A stretch of 64,000 nucleotides of DNA from Rhizobium sp. RU33A (GCF_900156055.1 NZ_FTMQ01000002.1:248001-312000); one strand, 5' to 3'. Shown: positions 1 to 10,636, numbered from the stretch's first letter. The notes: generated by a model not told the origin, from the sequence alone. Numbers and translations are program-made.

Positions 1-1367
<1,367 letters not shown>

Positions 1368-1401
1368 TCACTCCTCAAAGGCAAATGATGACTGATGGTT
1401 C

Positions 1402-1716
1402 TCAGGCGGCTTTCTTTTCGGCGGCTTGGGCTTCGATCACGCCCATGATGTCGGCTTCCTTCATGATCAGCAGCTCTTCGCCGTCGATCTTGATGTCGGT
1501 GCCGGACCACTTGCCGAAGAGGATGCGATCACCGACCTTGACGTCGAGGGCGACGATCTGGCCCTGATCGTTGCGCGCGCCGGGACCGACGGCGATGACT
1601 TCGCCTTCCTGCGGCTTTTCCTTGGCGGTGTCGGGGATGATGATGCCGCCCTTGGTCTTTTCCTCGGACGAAACGCGGCGGACGACGATGCGGTCGTGCA
1701 GCGGACGGAACTTCAT
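1402..1716 (-). CDS. groES: GroES co-chaperonin, 10 kDa
   Basis: Lid of the GroEL folding chamber. The 104-residue product begins [14 protein letters not shown] and carries the mobile-loop region ([17 protein letters not shown]) followed by GPGARN, all typical of GroES. A longer reading frame opens at 1737, but the start at 1716 directly follows a strong AGGAGG ribosome site and matches the family N-terminus. First gene of the groESL operon. Confidence 0.97.
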   Translation of the reverse strand: MKFRPLHDRIVVRRVSSEEKTKGGIIIPDTAKEKPQEGEVIAVGPGARNDQGQIVALDVKVGDRILFGKWSGTDIKIDGEELLIMKEADIMGVIEAQAAEKKAA

Positions 1717-1756
1717 GTTTTCCTCCTGGACAAACAAAATGGAACGTCCCCAAAGG

Positions 1757-1776
1757 CCGGACCGGATAAGGTCCGG
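1757..1776 (-). other. Hairpin in the groESL 5' leader
   Basis: A 7-bp perfect inverted repeat CCGGACC / GGTCCGG with a 6-nt loop lies about 40 bp upstream of the groES start, inside the leader expected from a transcript starting near the CIRCE element. No T-tract follows. A role in mRNA stability is a guess. Confidence 0.4.
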
Positions 1777-1862
1777 ACGGGTTGCCGGACCCTTTCATGG
1801 CATCCGGCGCGCGATGATTTGGTTTTTCCGATTTTATCTTTCAAGAGGATCGCGCGAAAAAA

Positions 1863-1889
1863 TCAGCACTCTCGGCTGTCTGCTGCTAA
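1863..1889. promoter_or_regulatory. CIRCE operator (HrcA binding site) for groESL
   Basis: The sequence reads TCAGCACTC, nine bases, TGCTGCTAA. The CIRCE consensus is TTAGCACTC-N9-GAGTGCTAA, so the spacing is exact; the left arm differs at one base and the right arm at three. It lies about 150 bp upstream of groES, where HrcA would block transcription. A TTGACA-like element (minus strand, 1926-1931) lies just upstream and may be part of the promoter, but no convincing -10 was found. Confidence 0.75.
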
Positions 1890-1983
1890 CATAATGATTT
1901 TACTGTGTAATATGTGAAGCCCTCTTGTCAAAACGTGAGTTTTTGTCAAACTTTTTCTCGTCAGTGACCACGAGGGAAACCGC

Positions 1984-2256
1984 ATGAAATCTTCTGATCA
2001 CTTCACCCTCCAGATGGAGGGTTATGGCCTTACCACCGCACACATCCTCTACCGGATGCCCGACTTCCGCTCGGTGCTGCAGACGTTCCTCTGGCAGGAC
2101 TACGATCTGGCTCCCGACTTCCCGCAGATGACGAAGTTTCTGGATTTCTGGCGGGCCAATCTCGACGGTGACCTGCATTCCGTGCGCTTCAGCCACAAGC
2201 GGCTGATCGGACCGAACGAATGGCGCAAGGTGGACGGCGAATTTAACCTCCACTGA
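1984..2256 (+). CDS. usg: Usg-family protein (function unknown)
   Basis: A 90-residue soluble protein recognised as the Usg-like family, named for a small gene found near trp genes in alphaproteobacteria and of no established function. Family-like stretches include QMEGYGLTTAHILYRMPDF and the following LQTFLWQDYDLAPDFP. The start at 1984 is preceded by a GAGGG ribosome site. It diverges from groES across the CIRCE region and reads towards treY; no trp gene is present nearby. Confidence 0.8.
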   Translation: MKSSDHFTLQMEGYGLTTAHILYRMPDFRSVLQTFLWQDYDLAPDFPQMTKFLDFWRANLDGDLHSVRFSHKRLIGPNEWRKVDGEFNLH

Positions 2257-2348
2257 GATCCGGCATCCACCGGGGTGGCGGGAACAAGGCAGGCTGGCAG
2301 GCGTTGGTCCGGGTCGGACAAAGCCACCTACCTCCCAAGGATGCCAGC

Positions 2349-5006
2349 ATGCCTCTTCCCGTTTCGACCTACCGCTTGCAGTTTCGCGGCGGCATGGACT
2401 TCGACCGTGCCATTGGGCTTGTGCCCTATCTGAAGCGCCTCGGCATCACCCATCTCTACGCGTCGCCTGTGTTTGCCGCGACCGATGGATCGACCCACGG
2501 CTATGACGTCACGGATGCCAATGTCATCGATCCCGTGCTTGGTGGTCGTGAGGGGTTCGAACGGCTGGCAGCCGCGTTGAAGGCCGAAGGTCTCGGCCTG
2601 ATCCTCGACATCGTGCCGAACCACATGGCGGCCAGTCTCGAGAACCCATGGTGGCGGAGCGTCATCGAGTGGGGCGAGGCAAGCCGCTACGGGCATTACT
2701 TCGATATCGACTGGAGCCAGCGACTGACACTTCCGTTTCTCGGCAAGCCGTTCGAGCAGGCGGTGGTGGATGGAGAGGTGTCGCTCGCGCTTGATCCTGT
2801 CCGAGGGGGCCTCGCATTCGGCTATTTTGACAGTCTCTACCCGCTGAACCCATCGACCTATACCGCCGCTCTCGCCAAGTGTGAGCACCCCATGGCCGCG
2901 CCGCTCTCGGATCTCGGGCGCAAGGCAAAAGCCGGTGAGGAGGCCGAATTCCATAACGCTGTCGTTTCGCTTTGCCGCGAACATGGCTGCGATGGGCTGC
3001 TGGAGGAACTCAGGGCGAAGGCTGAGGAGCGAGAGTTTTTGCTCTTTCTCCACGACCTTCAGCCCTTTCGCCTGATGCATTGGACGGAAGCCGCCAAGGG
3101 CCTCAGCTATCGGCGTTTCTTCGAAATCGCCGGTCTTGTCGGTCTGCGCGTCGAGGCATCAGATGTCTTCGAGGCTGCCCATCGGACGGTGCTTGAGCTC
3201 GTTGAAGCCGGCCACGTCGACGGATTGCGCATCGACCATATCGATGGTCTCGCAGACCCCGGCCGCTATCTGAAGCAGTTACGCGACGCTGTCGGGCAGG
3301 ACATTCCAATCTATGTCGAAAAGATCCTGGCACCGGGAGAGGATCTGCCACAGAGCTGGCCGGTGCAGGGCTCGACCGGCTACGAATTCATCGCGACCCA
3401 GGTGCCGGTTCTGCTCGATCCCGCGGACTTCATCGCCATGCGTCAGGCCTATGTCGCGATCGCGGGGCCACAGACCCCTGTTGCGGACAAGATGCGCGAG
3501 GCGAAGCTTCGCATGATCCGCGTCAACTTCGCTGGCGAGGTGAAGGCCCTGGTCGGGCAGGGCGCTGATCTGCTCGGGCTCGACGAGGAGACGATGGGCC
3601 GGGCTCTGGAAGAGCTTCTTCTCGCCTTCCCACGCTATAGGACCTATGCAGCGCAGGGAGACATGAGCGCCGGGGATCGGCAACTCGTTGATCAGGTGCT
3701 GAGCGAAGCAAAAGCGCGGCTCGACGAGACGGCGGCCGATGCGGCCTGGTCCATCGCCGATCTCCTGAAGGGGGAAGGCCGTTTTGCAGGTGATGGTGTT
3801 GGAACCGATCTCTTCCGCCGCCGCTTTCAGCAATTGACTGGGCCTCTGATGGCAAAGTCGCTCGAGGACACGCTGTTCTTCCGACATGTCGAGTTCCTGG
3901 CCTTGAACGAGGTCGGTGGCGAGTTGGAGCCGGAAGAGGGCGGCCTCGAACATTTTCATGCCGAGATGCAGCGGCGTGCGCAGACGCAGCCATCGGGGCT
4001 TTCCGCATCCTCGACCCATGACACCAAGCGCGGCGAGGATGCCCGCGCGCGTCTCTTTGCGCTTGCCGAGGATGCGCCCCGCTTCGCAGGCCTGATCGAC
4101 GGTTGGCGCAAGGCGCATCGGGGTGCCGTCATTGAACTCGACGGCAAGCCCGCGCCCGAGGCCGAAGTCGAGTGGATGATCTTTCAAGCGCTGATCGGCC
4201 ACTGGCCGGTCGATCTCACGGCGGACGACCGCGAAGGTATTGCCGATTTTGCCGAGCGTGTTTCGGCCTTCGTGGAGAAATCCCTGCGCGAGGCAAAGCT
4301 CCGCACGGATTGGAACGCGGTGAACGAAGCCTACGAGACTGCCGTGAAGGACTATGTCCGGACGCTGCTTCTCGACAGTCCTCAATTCGTCAACGAGTTC
4401 GTGCACGAGATCCAGCCGCTGATCTGGGCGGGTCTGATCAATGGCCTCACCCAGACCGTGATCAAACTGACCGCGCCCGGTGTTCCCGACATCTATCAGG
4501 GAAGCGAAGCGCTCGATTTCAGTTTCGTCGATCCCGACAATCGGCGTCCGCCACCTTTCGAAACCCTGTCCGCTTTCGATCCCAAGGCGCCGATTTCCTT
4601 CGGCGACCCACGCGCGCTGGCCGAGGGGTGGCTGAAGCAAGCGGTCGTCGGCCGCGGCCTGTCGCTTCGCAACCGGTATCCCCAGCTGTTCCTACATGGG
4701 CAATATCTGCCGTTGACGATCACGGGCCCCCGCCAGTCGCAGGCCGTGGCGTTTGCGCGGGAGCAAGATGGTGTCGCTGTGATCATTGTTGCCTGTCGCC
4801 TACCGATCGCCATGCTTCAGCAGAGCGAGGGGCTGTCATCGGAGCAGTTCTGGGGGGATACCGTCGTGCAATTGCCGGACGTTCTCGCAGGGCATGGCTG
4901 GACGGACGTTTTTTCTGATCGGCAGATTGTCGCCGCCGAAGGTATCCTGCTGCGGGAGCTGATGGAGGGCCAGACGATCGCGGTGCTGACCTCGGGAGCC
5001 GCTTGA
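2349..5006 (+). CDS. treY: Maltooligosyl-trehalose synthase (GH13)
   Basis: Isomerises the reducing end of maltooligosaccharides to an alpha,alpha-1,1 linkage, the first TreYZ step of trehalose synthesis in the cytosol. The 885-residue protein has all four GH13 regions: DIVPNH, DGLRIDHIDG (nucleophile D296), YVEKIL (acid/base E324) and THDTKRGED (D558). The frame opens at 2304, but MPLPVSTYRLQF at 2349 matches the family N-terminus and has an AAGG site. The partner treZ is not in the window, which is unusual because the two are commonly adjacent. A hairpin follows the gene. Confidence 0.93.
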   Translation: MPLPVSTYRLQFRGGMDFDRAIGLVPYLKRLGITHLYASPVFAATDGSTHGYDVTDANVIDPVLGGREGFERLAAALKAEGLGLILDIVPNHMAASLENPWWRSVIEWGEASRYGHYFDIDWSQRLTLPFLGKPFEQAVVDGEVSLALDPVRGGLAFGYFDSLYPLNPSTYTAALAKCEHPMAAPLSDLGRKAKAGEEAEFHNAVVSLCREHGCDGLLEELRAKAEEREFLLFLHDLQPFRLMHWTEAAKGLSYRRFFEIAGLVGLRVEASDVFEAAHRTVLELVEAGHVDGLRIDHIDGLADPGRYLKQLRDAVGQDIPIYVEKILAPGEDLPQSWPVQGSTGYEFIATQVPVLLDPADFIAMRQAYVAIAGPQTPVADKMREAKLRMIRVNFAGEVKALVGQGADLLGLDEETMGRALEELLLAFPRYRTYAAQGDMSAGDRQLVDQVLSEAKARLDETAADAAWSIADLLKGEGRFAGDGVGTDLFRRRFQQLTGPLMAKSLEDTLFFRHVEFLALNEVGGELEPEEGGLEHFHAEMQRRAQTQPSGLSASSTHDTKRGEDARARLFALAEDAPRFAGLIDGWRKAHRGAVIELDGKPAPEAEVEWMIFQALIGHWPVDLTADDREGIADFAERVSAFVEKSLREAKLRTDWNAVNEAYETAVKDYVRTLLLDSPQFVNEFVHEIQPLIWAGLINGLTQTVIKLTAPGVPDIYQGSEALDFSFVDPDNRRPPPFETLSAFDPKAPISFGDPRALAEGWLKQAVVGRGLSLRNRYPQLFLHGQYLPLTITGPRQSQAVAFAREQDGVAVIIVACRLPIAMLQQSEGLSSEQFWGDTVVQLPDVLAGHGWTDVFSDRQIVAAEGILLRELMEGQTIAVLTSGAA

Positions 5007-5036
5007 GCGACTCTGTCCTTCGAAACGGATCCCTAG

Positions 5037-5061
5037 CGGGGCGGATGCAACCATCCGTCCC
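5037..5061. terminator. Possible terminator between convergent treY and the DUF982 gene
   Basis: CGGATG (5042-5047) pairs with CATCCG (5052-5057) around a short loop, extended by flanking GGG/CCC. The hairpin sits 30 bp after treY and before the oppositely oriented DUF982 stop, but it has no T-tract. Confidence 0.35.
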
Positions 5062-5093
5062 GCCCGCGCGCGTCATCCATTTGCTCCGGAGTG

Positions 5094-5399
5094 TCAGGCG
5101 ACGGCGGATCTGGCTCTCGGCAGGAAGCTCACCATTTGCTTTCGCGGGTTTGAACATTGGCGCATACCGGCCTCGCCTGCCGCCGCGATGAAGGCGCTGC
5201 GCGCCAGCTCCGTTGCGCGAGCACCACGCAGGGCGATGCGGCAAAGCCGCAACGCGCGTTCATAGGCAGGGCCGCGTCTCGTCGGCCACTCCGCATCGAG
5301 AAAATCGAGCGCATCATATGCATTCAGAAAACGCCGGGTCAGCCCACAGGGCAGTTCCAGTTCGACGGGCACGTTCCAGGTGAAATCGGCTTCAGTCAT
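5094..5399 (-). CDS. DUF982 domain protein
   Basis: A small protein of 101 residues belonging to the DUF982 family, common in Rhizobiaceae and without known function. Recognisable parts are the start region with PVELELPCGLTRRF, the DALDFLDAEWP stretch and the closing ARSAFIAAAGEAGM. The start MTEADFTW at 5399 has a GGAGGAAGG ribosome site 1-9 bases upstream; an in-frame upstream start at 5426 lacks one. No membrane segment or signal peptide is visible. It stands alone between treY and the PfkB gene. Confidence 0.75.
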   Translation of the reverse strand: MTEADFTWNVPVELELPCGLTRRFLNAYDALDFLDAEWPTRRGPAYERALRLCRIALRGARATELARSAFIAAAGEAGMRQCSNPRKQMVSFLPRARSAVA

Positions 5400-5473
5400 G
5401 CCTTCCTCCGTTTGGCGCCCCAGCAACTCGGAGGATGGTCAGGAAGTTCCCGCAGGACGATCAAATAAAGATG

Positions 5474-6328
5474 TCATGATGTTGATTTTTCTGTTGCATA
5501 TCGCGATCGGGCTTCACGCTGCTCCAGCCATGTCGTGGTCTCGTTACCTGCATGCTGGCTTGCCTCAATGGCGTTTTTCCCGCCCAGCAGGGCGTGCAGC
5601 AGACTGCCGCTGAAGGTGTCGCCTGCACCGATCGTGTCGCGCACGGTAACGCACCGGCTCAAGGTCACTCGCGTTTCCGTGTTCCCGTCATAAACCGAGA
5701 TGGCGGCCGGGCCGTCCGTCATCACGAGATGGGTGAGCCGATCGGTCGCGAGCCTTTGTGCCATGGCCCAGACATCGGCGATCGGTATGCCGGGCAAATC
5801 GGCTTTCGAACCGACCATGATATCGGCGGCACGCACTTCGCCCTCGCGCAGCGGAAACTGCGAGACGACGAGGGGTGAGCGGTTCAGAGAGGCGAGGATG
5901 GCGTCCGGCAGTTTTGGCGCGTTAACGTAGAAGGCATCTGCCTCAATTGCGCGATCGAGCACGAAGGTGCGGGAGAGGCGTCGTTCGCTGGACAGGATTG
6001 TCCGTTCACCCGTGGGGTCGAGCAAGATATCTGCGAGGTCCGTCTCGCCGTCACGCCGGGTAATCAGCGACGTATCGAAGCCCGCATTCTGCAGGTCGGC
6101 ATAGGCGTTCTCACCATTGATGTCGGACATCAGGTTCGACAGGAGCGCCACGTCGTGTCCGAGATCGAGAAGCCTTCGAGCGGTGAAATATCCGCCGCCG
6201 CCGAGACGCGTCTCCCGGGATGACCAGGCAATCCGTCCACCGGCGCGCAGCGGCTCGGTCAGGCGCCAAATGCGGTCATGATTGATGTGGCCGATGACGA
6301 CGATCCGCTTCCTGCCTGTCTTGCTCAT
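5474..6328 (-). CDS. PfkB-family sugar kinase
   Basis: A ribokinase-like carbohydrate kinase of 284 residues. The N-terminal strand IVVIGHINHDR, the LGGGGYFTARRL substrate-side glycines and the C-terminal DTIGAGDTFSG motif with the catalytic Asp are present. The start at 6328 overlaps the stop of the LacI regulator by four bases (ATGA), so the two are translationally coupled. The substrate cannot be read from sequence; the linked regulator and divergent thuAB suggest a sugar or sugar derivative used together with that pathway. Confidence 0.85.
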   Translation of the reverse strand: MSKTGRKRIVVIGHINHDRIWRLTEPLRAGGRIAWSSRETRLGGGGYFTARRLLDLGHDVALLSNLMSDINGENAYADLQNAGFDTSLITRRDGETDLADILLDPTGERTILSSERRLSRTFVLDRAIEADAFYVNAPKLPDAILASLNRSPLVVSQFPLREGEVRAADIMVGSKADLPGIPIADVWAMAQRLATDRLTHLVMTDGPAAISVYDGNTETRVTLSRCVTVRDTIGAGDTFSGSLLHALLGGKNAIEASQHAGNETTTWLEQREARSRYATEKSTS

Positions 6329-7353
6329 ATGGAAGCTTCCTCCGGTGCGGGGCGGCTGGTCTCGCGCAGGATCAATTCGACTGGCCAAAGTTCTTGAATG
6401 TCGCTTGCTTGTTGACCGGCTAGTATCTGCAGAAGGAGATCGGCGATGCGCTTGCCGGCAGCCCGGATCGATGAGCGCGTGGTCGATAGCGGCGGCACCA
6501 TGTTCTCGGCTGTGAGATAGGGGAAGACATCGTCATGGGCGACGACCGAGACATCCCGGCCGATCACAAGGTTCATCGATCGCGCCGCGCGGTAGATACC
6601 GAGGGCAGTCATCATCGAACCTGCAACGAAGGCGGTCGGCTGCGGGCGTTGTTTGAGCGCGGAGCGGGAAAAGCGGAAACCGATCTCGTCGGTAAAGTCG
6701 CCATGACTGACCAGCTTTGGGTCAAAGGGAATTCCGCGGTCGGCGAGGGCTTGTCTGTAACCCTTTAGACGATCCAGCGTGAAGGTCAGCCCCTCACGAC
6801 CGTTCAGCAAGGCGATGCACCTATGACCGAGGTCGAGGAGGTGCTCCGTGCTTCGTCGGATCGCGCCTTCATTGTCGATGTCGAGCCAGGCATGCGCCAC
6901 ATCGCTCACGGAGCGACCATGGACGATGAAGGGCAGCTTCAATCGGTCCAGCAGAGCGATGCGCGGGTCATTCGGCAAGGGGGAGTGGATGACGACAGCA
7001 TCGACACGACGGCTCTCGGCCAGTCTGCGGTAGAGCTGCAATTCGTCACCGGGATCGTGCCCGATCATCGGCGTGATCAGGATGTCGGTGTCCTCGCTGC
7101 TCAGGCGGTCGGCCATCCCGCTGATGAATTCGGAGAACTGGTAGTCGCCGGCCTTGGTCATGACGACGCCGATCGCGCCGGCCCGACCCGTCGCAAGCCG
7201 TACCGCATTGATGTTGGGCCGGTAACCGAGGCGCGCCGCTTCTTCTATCACCCGGACGCGGGTGGAGGCGCTCACCTCCGGATAGCCACTCAGCGCGCGG
7301 CTGACCGTGGTCGGTGACAATCCGATCTCTCTGGCAAAGTCCTTGAGCTTCAT
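6325..7353 (-). CDS. LacI-family transcriptional regulator
   Basis: A 342-residue repressor of the LacI/GalR family. The N-terminal helix-turn-helix LKDFAREIGLSPTTVSRALSG is followed by the hinge helix and a periplasmic-binding-protein-like ligand domain (IGVVMTKAGDYQFSEFISG onward). It is divergent from thuA, with two LacI-type half-palindromes in the shared intergenic region, so it probably controls both thuAB and its own operon with the PfkB kinase. The inducer is unknown. Confidence 0.92.
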   Translation of the reverse strand: MKLKDFAREIGLSPTTVSRALSGYPEVSASTRVRVIEEAARLGYRPNINAVRLATGRAGAIGVVMTKAGDYQFSEFISGMADRLSSEDTDILITPMIGHDPGDELQLYRRLAESRRVDAVVIHSPLPNDPRIALLDRLKLPFIVHGRSVSDVAHAWLDIDNEGAIRRSTEHLLDLGHRCIALLNGREGLTFTLDRLKGYRQALADRGIPFDPKLVSHGDFTDEIGFRFSRSALKQRPQPTAFVAGSMMTALGIYRAARSMNLVIGRDVSVVAHDDVFPYLTAENMVPPLSTTRSSIRAAGKRIADLLLQILAGQQASDIQELWPVELILRETSRPAPEEASI

Positions 7354-7445
7354 CCGTTCGCCTGCACCTTGGCGAGGCTATCTCTGCTCGCCCACGGCTT
7401 ATGTCATGCGTCGGCGCATTGTGGCAATTCTTGTGTCGCAATGTC

Positions 7446-7455
7446 AAAGCGCTTC
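7446..7455. promoter_or_regulatory. Candidate LacI-family operator, proximal to the regulator
   Basis: AAAGCGCTTC is a near-perfect palindrome centred on the GC step, with an exact AAGCGCTT core as in many LacI/GalR operators. It lies about 95 bp upstream of the regulator start. Confidence 0.5.
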
Positions 7456-7570
7456 CAAAAGGTGGCGCTGTCCAGGGCCTCACAGATCGCGATATGTGTC
7501 CGTGGAGAACGTAAATCCTAAGGGGCTGGCTGTTTGACACCCAAGCTAGCAACTGCAAGTGTGGCTCTCC

Positions 7571-7580
7571 AAACCGCTTT
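7571..7580. promoter_or_regulatory. Candidate LacI-family operator, proximal to thuA
   Basis: AAACCGCTTT is a palindrome with one mismatched pair and shares the GCTT half-site with the element at 7446-7455. The centres are 125 bp apart. It lies about 120 bp upstream of thuA. Confidence 0.4.
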
Positions 7581-7700
7581 CAAATTTTTCGTTTCATGCC
7601 CTAGTTTCGTTTTGATTCATTCCTAGTTCTGACGGAACGATGGGTCTCGTCGAGGCTTTTTTGATGGCCGGTTGACTGGCGCTAACCAAGGAGAATTCAG

Positions 7701-8486
7701 ATGACGATCAGAACGGTTGTCTGGGGCGAAAACATTCACGAGCGCGAAAACGCCATCGTCCGCGGGATTTATCCCGACGGCATGCATGCGACGATCGCCG
7801 CCGCGCTGAACACGGATCCGGATATCGAGGCAACGACGGCGACGCTGCAGGAGCCTGAGCACGGGCTTTCCGTCGAGCGGCTGGCCGAGACCGATGTGCT
7901 CGTCTGGTGGGGCCATAAGGCGCATGGCGATGTCTCCGACGAGATCGTCGAACGGGTCGCAAGCCGTGTCTGGGAAGGCATGGGGCTGCTCGTCCTGCAT
8001 TCCGGCCACTTTGCCAAGCCGTTCAAGCGGCTGATGGGCACGCCCTGTGCCTTGAAGTGGCGTGAGGCGGGCGAGCGCGAGCGGATCTGGACGGTCAATC
8101 CCGGCCATCCGATTGCATCAGGCATTCCGGAGAACTTCGTGCTGGAAAACGAAGAGATGTACGGCGAGTTCTTCTCGGTTCCGGAGCCGTTGGAAACGGT
8201 GTTCATCTCGTGGTTCGCCGGCGGCGAGATCTTCCGCTCGGGCCTGACCTGGCGCCGCGGTGCTGGCAACATCTTCTATTTTCGACCCGGTCACGAAACC
8301 TACCCAACCTATCACGACGCGACCGTTCAGCAGGTGCTTCGCAATGGCGTGAAGTGGGCGTATAATCCGATGCCGCGCTACGTGGCCGTGCATGATGCTC
8401 CGAATGTTCCGGTCGAGCAGGCACTCGAGCCGATCACGGAACGTGGCCCGCGCCTGCATCAGGCCGGTGAGGAAGGCTACAAATGA
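7701..8486 (+). CDS. thuA: ThuA-family protein (trehalose utilization)
   Basis: A 261-residue ThuA protein with a class I glutamine-amidotransferase-like fold. In Sinorhizobium ThuA acts with ThuB in disaccharide (trehalose) use through 3-keto sugars. Family features are [28 protein letters not shown] and the late [14 protein letters not shown]. The start follows AAGGAG at eight bases. The stop overlaps thuB by ATGA. Unlike the Sinorhizobium thu cluster, no thuEFGK transporter genes are present here. Confidence 0.88.
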   Translation: MTIRTVVWGENIHERENAIVRGIYPDGMHATIAAALNTDPDIEATTATLQEPEHGLSVERLAETDVLVWWGHKAHGDVSDEIVERVASRVWEGMGLLVLHSGHFAKPFKRLMGTPCALKWREAGERERIWTVNPGHPIASGIPENFVLENEEMYGEFFSVPEPLETVFISWFAGGEIFRSGLTWRRGAGNIFYFRPGHETYPTYHDATVQQVLRNGVKWAYNPMPRYVAVHDAPNVPVEQALEPITERGPRLHQAGEEGYK

Positions 8487-9541
8487 GCGCTGCCCCCATA
8501 CGCCTTCTGATCCTTGGCACGGGTGGCATGGCCAATACCCATGCCATGAACTTCTCGACCATCACCGATGTTCAACTTGTCGCGGCTGTTGATCTCGACA
8601 TGGCGACGGTGCGCGCCTTTGCCGCCCGGCACAATATCCCCAACACCTTCACCTCGCTCGAAGAGGCGATTGCCTGGGGTGAGTTCGATGCCGTAACCAA
8701 TGTCACGCCGGACAAGGTCCACTACCCAACGACGCTCAAGCTTCTCGCTGCCGGCAAACACGTCATGTGCGAAAAGCCCCTGGCGGAAAACTATGCCAAG
8801 GCCGACGAGATGGCGACGGCGGCGGAAATGTCTGGCCTCGTCAACATGGTCAACCTCACCTATCGCAATGTGGCGCAGGTGCAGAAGGCCCGGCAGATGG
8901 TCATCGGTGGCGAGATCGGCAAGGTCCGGCATATCGAGGCCTCCTACCTGCAGAGCTGGCTCGTCTCCAAGGCCTGGGGCGACTGGTCGACGGAGAGCCA
9001 GTGGCTCTGGCGGCTTTCCACCAAGCACGGTTCGAATGGCGTGCTCGGCGATGTCGGCATCCATATCCTCGACTTCGCTGGCTATGGTGCGGCGACCGAT
9101 ATCGACCATGTCTTTGCGCGACTGAAAACCTTCGACAAGGCGCCTGGTAACAGGATCGGCGAATACGATCTCGACGCCAATGACAGCTTCACCATGACCG
9201 CCGAGTTTACCAACGGCGCGATGGGTGTTGTTCACGCCAGTCGCTGGGCGACGGGCCATCTCAACGAGTTGCGCCTTCGTGTCCATGGCGACAAGGGCGC
9301 GTTGGAGGTCATCCACCGCCTCGACGGGTCGAGTCTGAGGGCCTGCCTGCAGGAGGATGTCGAAAAGGCCGTCTGGCGGGAGATCGCGGTCGATCCGGTC
9401 GAGACGAACTATCAGAAGTTCATCACGGCGATCCGCTCAGGTTATGGGCAGGAGCCGAGCTTCCGGCATGCTGCCAATCTGCAGAAGATCCTCGATCTGG
9501 CCATGCTGACGGAAGTCGAGCGGCGCGAACTGGCGGTCTAG
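8483..9541 (+). CDS. thuB: ThuB-type Gfo/Idh/MocA oxidoreductase
   Basis: An NAD(P)-dependent dehydrogenase of 352 residues. The Rossmann motif is [12 protein letters not shown] at the N-terminus, followed by the Gfo/Idh/MocA signature CEKPLAENY with its conserved Lys. In the thu system it oxidises a disaccharide hydroxyl to a keto sugar. It starts within the thuA stop (4-bp overlap) and ends before a strong terminator. Gene order and coupling support the thuB call more than sequence alone would. Confidence 0.82.
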   Translation: MSAAPIRLLILGTGGMANTHAMNFSTITDVQLVAAVDLDMATVRAFAARHNIPNTFTSLEEAIAWGEFDAVTNVTPDKVHYPTTLKLLAAGKHVMCEKPLAENYAKADEMATAAEMSGLVNMVNLTYRNVAQVQKARQMVIGGEIGKVRHIEASYLQSWLVSKAWGDWSTESQWLWRLSTKHGSNGVLGDVGIHILDFAGYGAATDIDHVFARLKTFDKAPGNRIGEYDLDANDSFTMTAEFTNGAMGVVHASRWATGHLNELRLRVHGDKGALEVIHRLDGSSLRACLQEDVEKAVWREIAVDPVETNYQKFITAIRSGYGQEPSFRHAANLQKILDLAMLTEVERRELAV

Positions 9542-9560
9542 TCTCAGCGATCGAAACGGA

Positions 9561-9592
9561 AAACGCCGCCCGAGGAGGTTCGGGCGGCGTTT
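9561..9592. terminator. Strong hairpin terminator after thuB
   Basis: A 13-bp perfect inverted repeat (AAACGCCGCCCGA / TCGGGCGGCGTTT) with a 6-nt loop, 20 bp after the thuB stop. The T-run after it is short. It also lies downstream of the convergent idhA and may serve both. Confidence 0.8.
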
Positions 9593-9634
9593 CCATTCTG
9601 CGCGACCTTGCGGTCCCGCGGGAGCTATTGATCG

Positions 9635-10636
9635 TCAGTAGGTAACGGTGACCGCCGACTTGTCCTTGGCCGACTTGACGGCGGCGTCTGCCAGCGCCAA
9701 CGCGATCAGACCGTCTTCGGCCGAGGGCGCCATCGGCGTGCCGTTGTCGAGCGCGTCGATGAAGGCGGAGATTTCAGCTGCATAAGCTGCCGTGTAGCGG
9801 GTCATGAAGAAGTCGTGCAGCGGCGGACGGGTATAGCCATCCTTGTTGGCGACTTCGATCGAGACCGGGCGCTGGTTTTCGGCCGAGACAGAACCTAGCG
9901 AGCCATGCACCTCGATGCGCTGGTCGTAGCCATAGGAGGCGCGGCGCGAATTGGAGATGATCGCCTGGCGGCCGCTCTTCGTCGTCAGGATCAGCGAGGC
10001 GCTGTCGTAGTCGCCGAGTTCGCCGATCTTGGGATCGACCAGCACCGAGGCCGAGGCCTGCACCGTCTCGATTTCTTCGCCGAGCAGGAAGCGGGCCATG
10101 TCGAAGTCATGAATGGTCATGTCGCGGAAGATGCCGCCGGAGACCTTGATGTATTCGGCCGGCGGTGCGCCCGGGTCGCGGCTGGTTATTGTCACCATCT
10201 CGACCTTGCCGATCGAGCCCTTGTCGATTTCCTTGCGAACGGCCTGGAAATGCGGGTCGAAGCGGCGGTTGAAGCCGAGCATGACCTTGCCGCCGACGGC
10301 GCGCACGGTCTCTAGGCAGGCCTTTGCGCGTGCCACATCCAGATCAATCGGCTTTTCGCAGAAGATCGCCTTGCCGGCCTTGGCAAAACGCTCGATCAGA
10401 TCGGCATGCGTGTTTGTCGGCGTGCAGATGATGACGGCGTCGATGCCCTTGTCGGCCTCAATCTCCTCGATCGTCTTGACCGCGCAGCCCGTCTGGGCGG
10501 CAATGGCGTTTGCGGCGTCGGCAAACGCATCGGCGACCGCGACGAGTTTCGCGCGCTTGTCTTCCGCGATTGCCTTGGCATGCACTTTGCCGATACGGCC
10601 TGCGCCCAGAAGGGCCAGTCTCGTGACCATGTTCAT
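9635..10636 (-). CDS. idhA: myo-Inositol 2-dehydrogenase
   Basis: Oxidises myo-inositol to scyllo-inosose with NAD+, the first step of the inositol pathway. The 333-residue Gfo/Idh/MocA protein has the N-terminal GAGRIGKVHAKAI dinucleotide motif and the FCEKPID signature with its catalytic Lys; MLGFNRRFDPHF and the DMTIHDFDMARFLLG histidine region are typical of IolG/IdhA. It diverges from the iolR-iolCDE-B genes, with GGAA-N6-TTCC sites between them. An alternative start two residues later (MVTRLALLG) is possible. Confidence 0.93.
   Translation of the reverse strand: MNMVTRLALLGAGRIGKVHAKAIAEDKRAKLVAVADAFADAANAIAAQTGCAVKTIEEIEADKGIDAVIICTPTNTHADLIERFAKAGKAIFCEKPIDLDVARAKACLETVRAVGGKVMLGFNRRFDPHFQAVRKEIDKGSIGKVEMVTITSRDPGAPPAEYIKVSGGIFRDMTIHDFDMARFLLGEEIETVQASASVLVDPKIGELGDYDSASLILTTKSGRQAIISNSRRASYGYDQRIEVHGSLGSVSAENQRPVSIEVANKDGYTRPPLHDFFMTRYTAAYAAEISAFIDALDNGTPMAPSAEDGLIALALADAAVKSAKDKSAVTVTY

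Larger units (their letters stand above)
7354..7700. other. Divergent control region between the LacI gene and thuA
   Basis: A 347-bp stretch without a credible gene. It holds two similar LacI-type operator candidates (7446-7455 and 7571-7580), AT-rich promoter-like DNA around 7580-7625 and the thuA ribosome site AAGGAG at 7690. Short frames through it lack family similarity and ribosome sites. Confidence 0.6.

Noticed and set aside
3279-4640. Long minus-strand open frame (453 codons) opposite treY
   Set aside because: It is antisense to a gene with all GH13 motifs, shows no family pattern and has no ribosome site; long shadows are expected in high-GC DNA.
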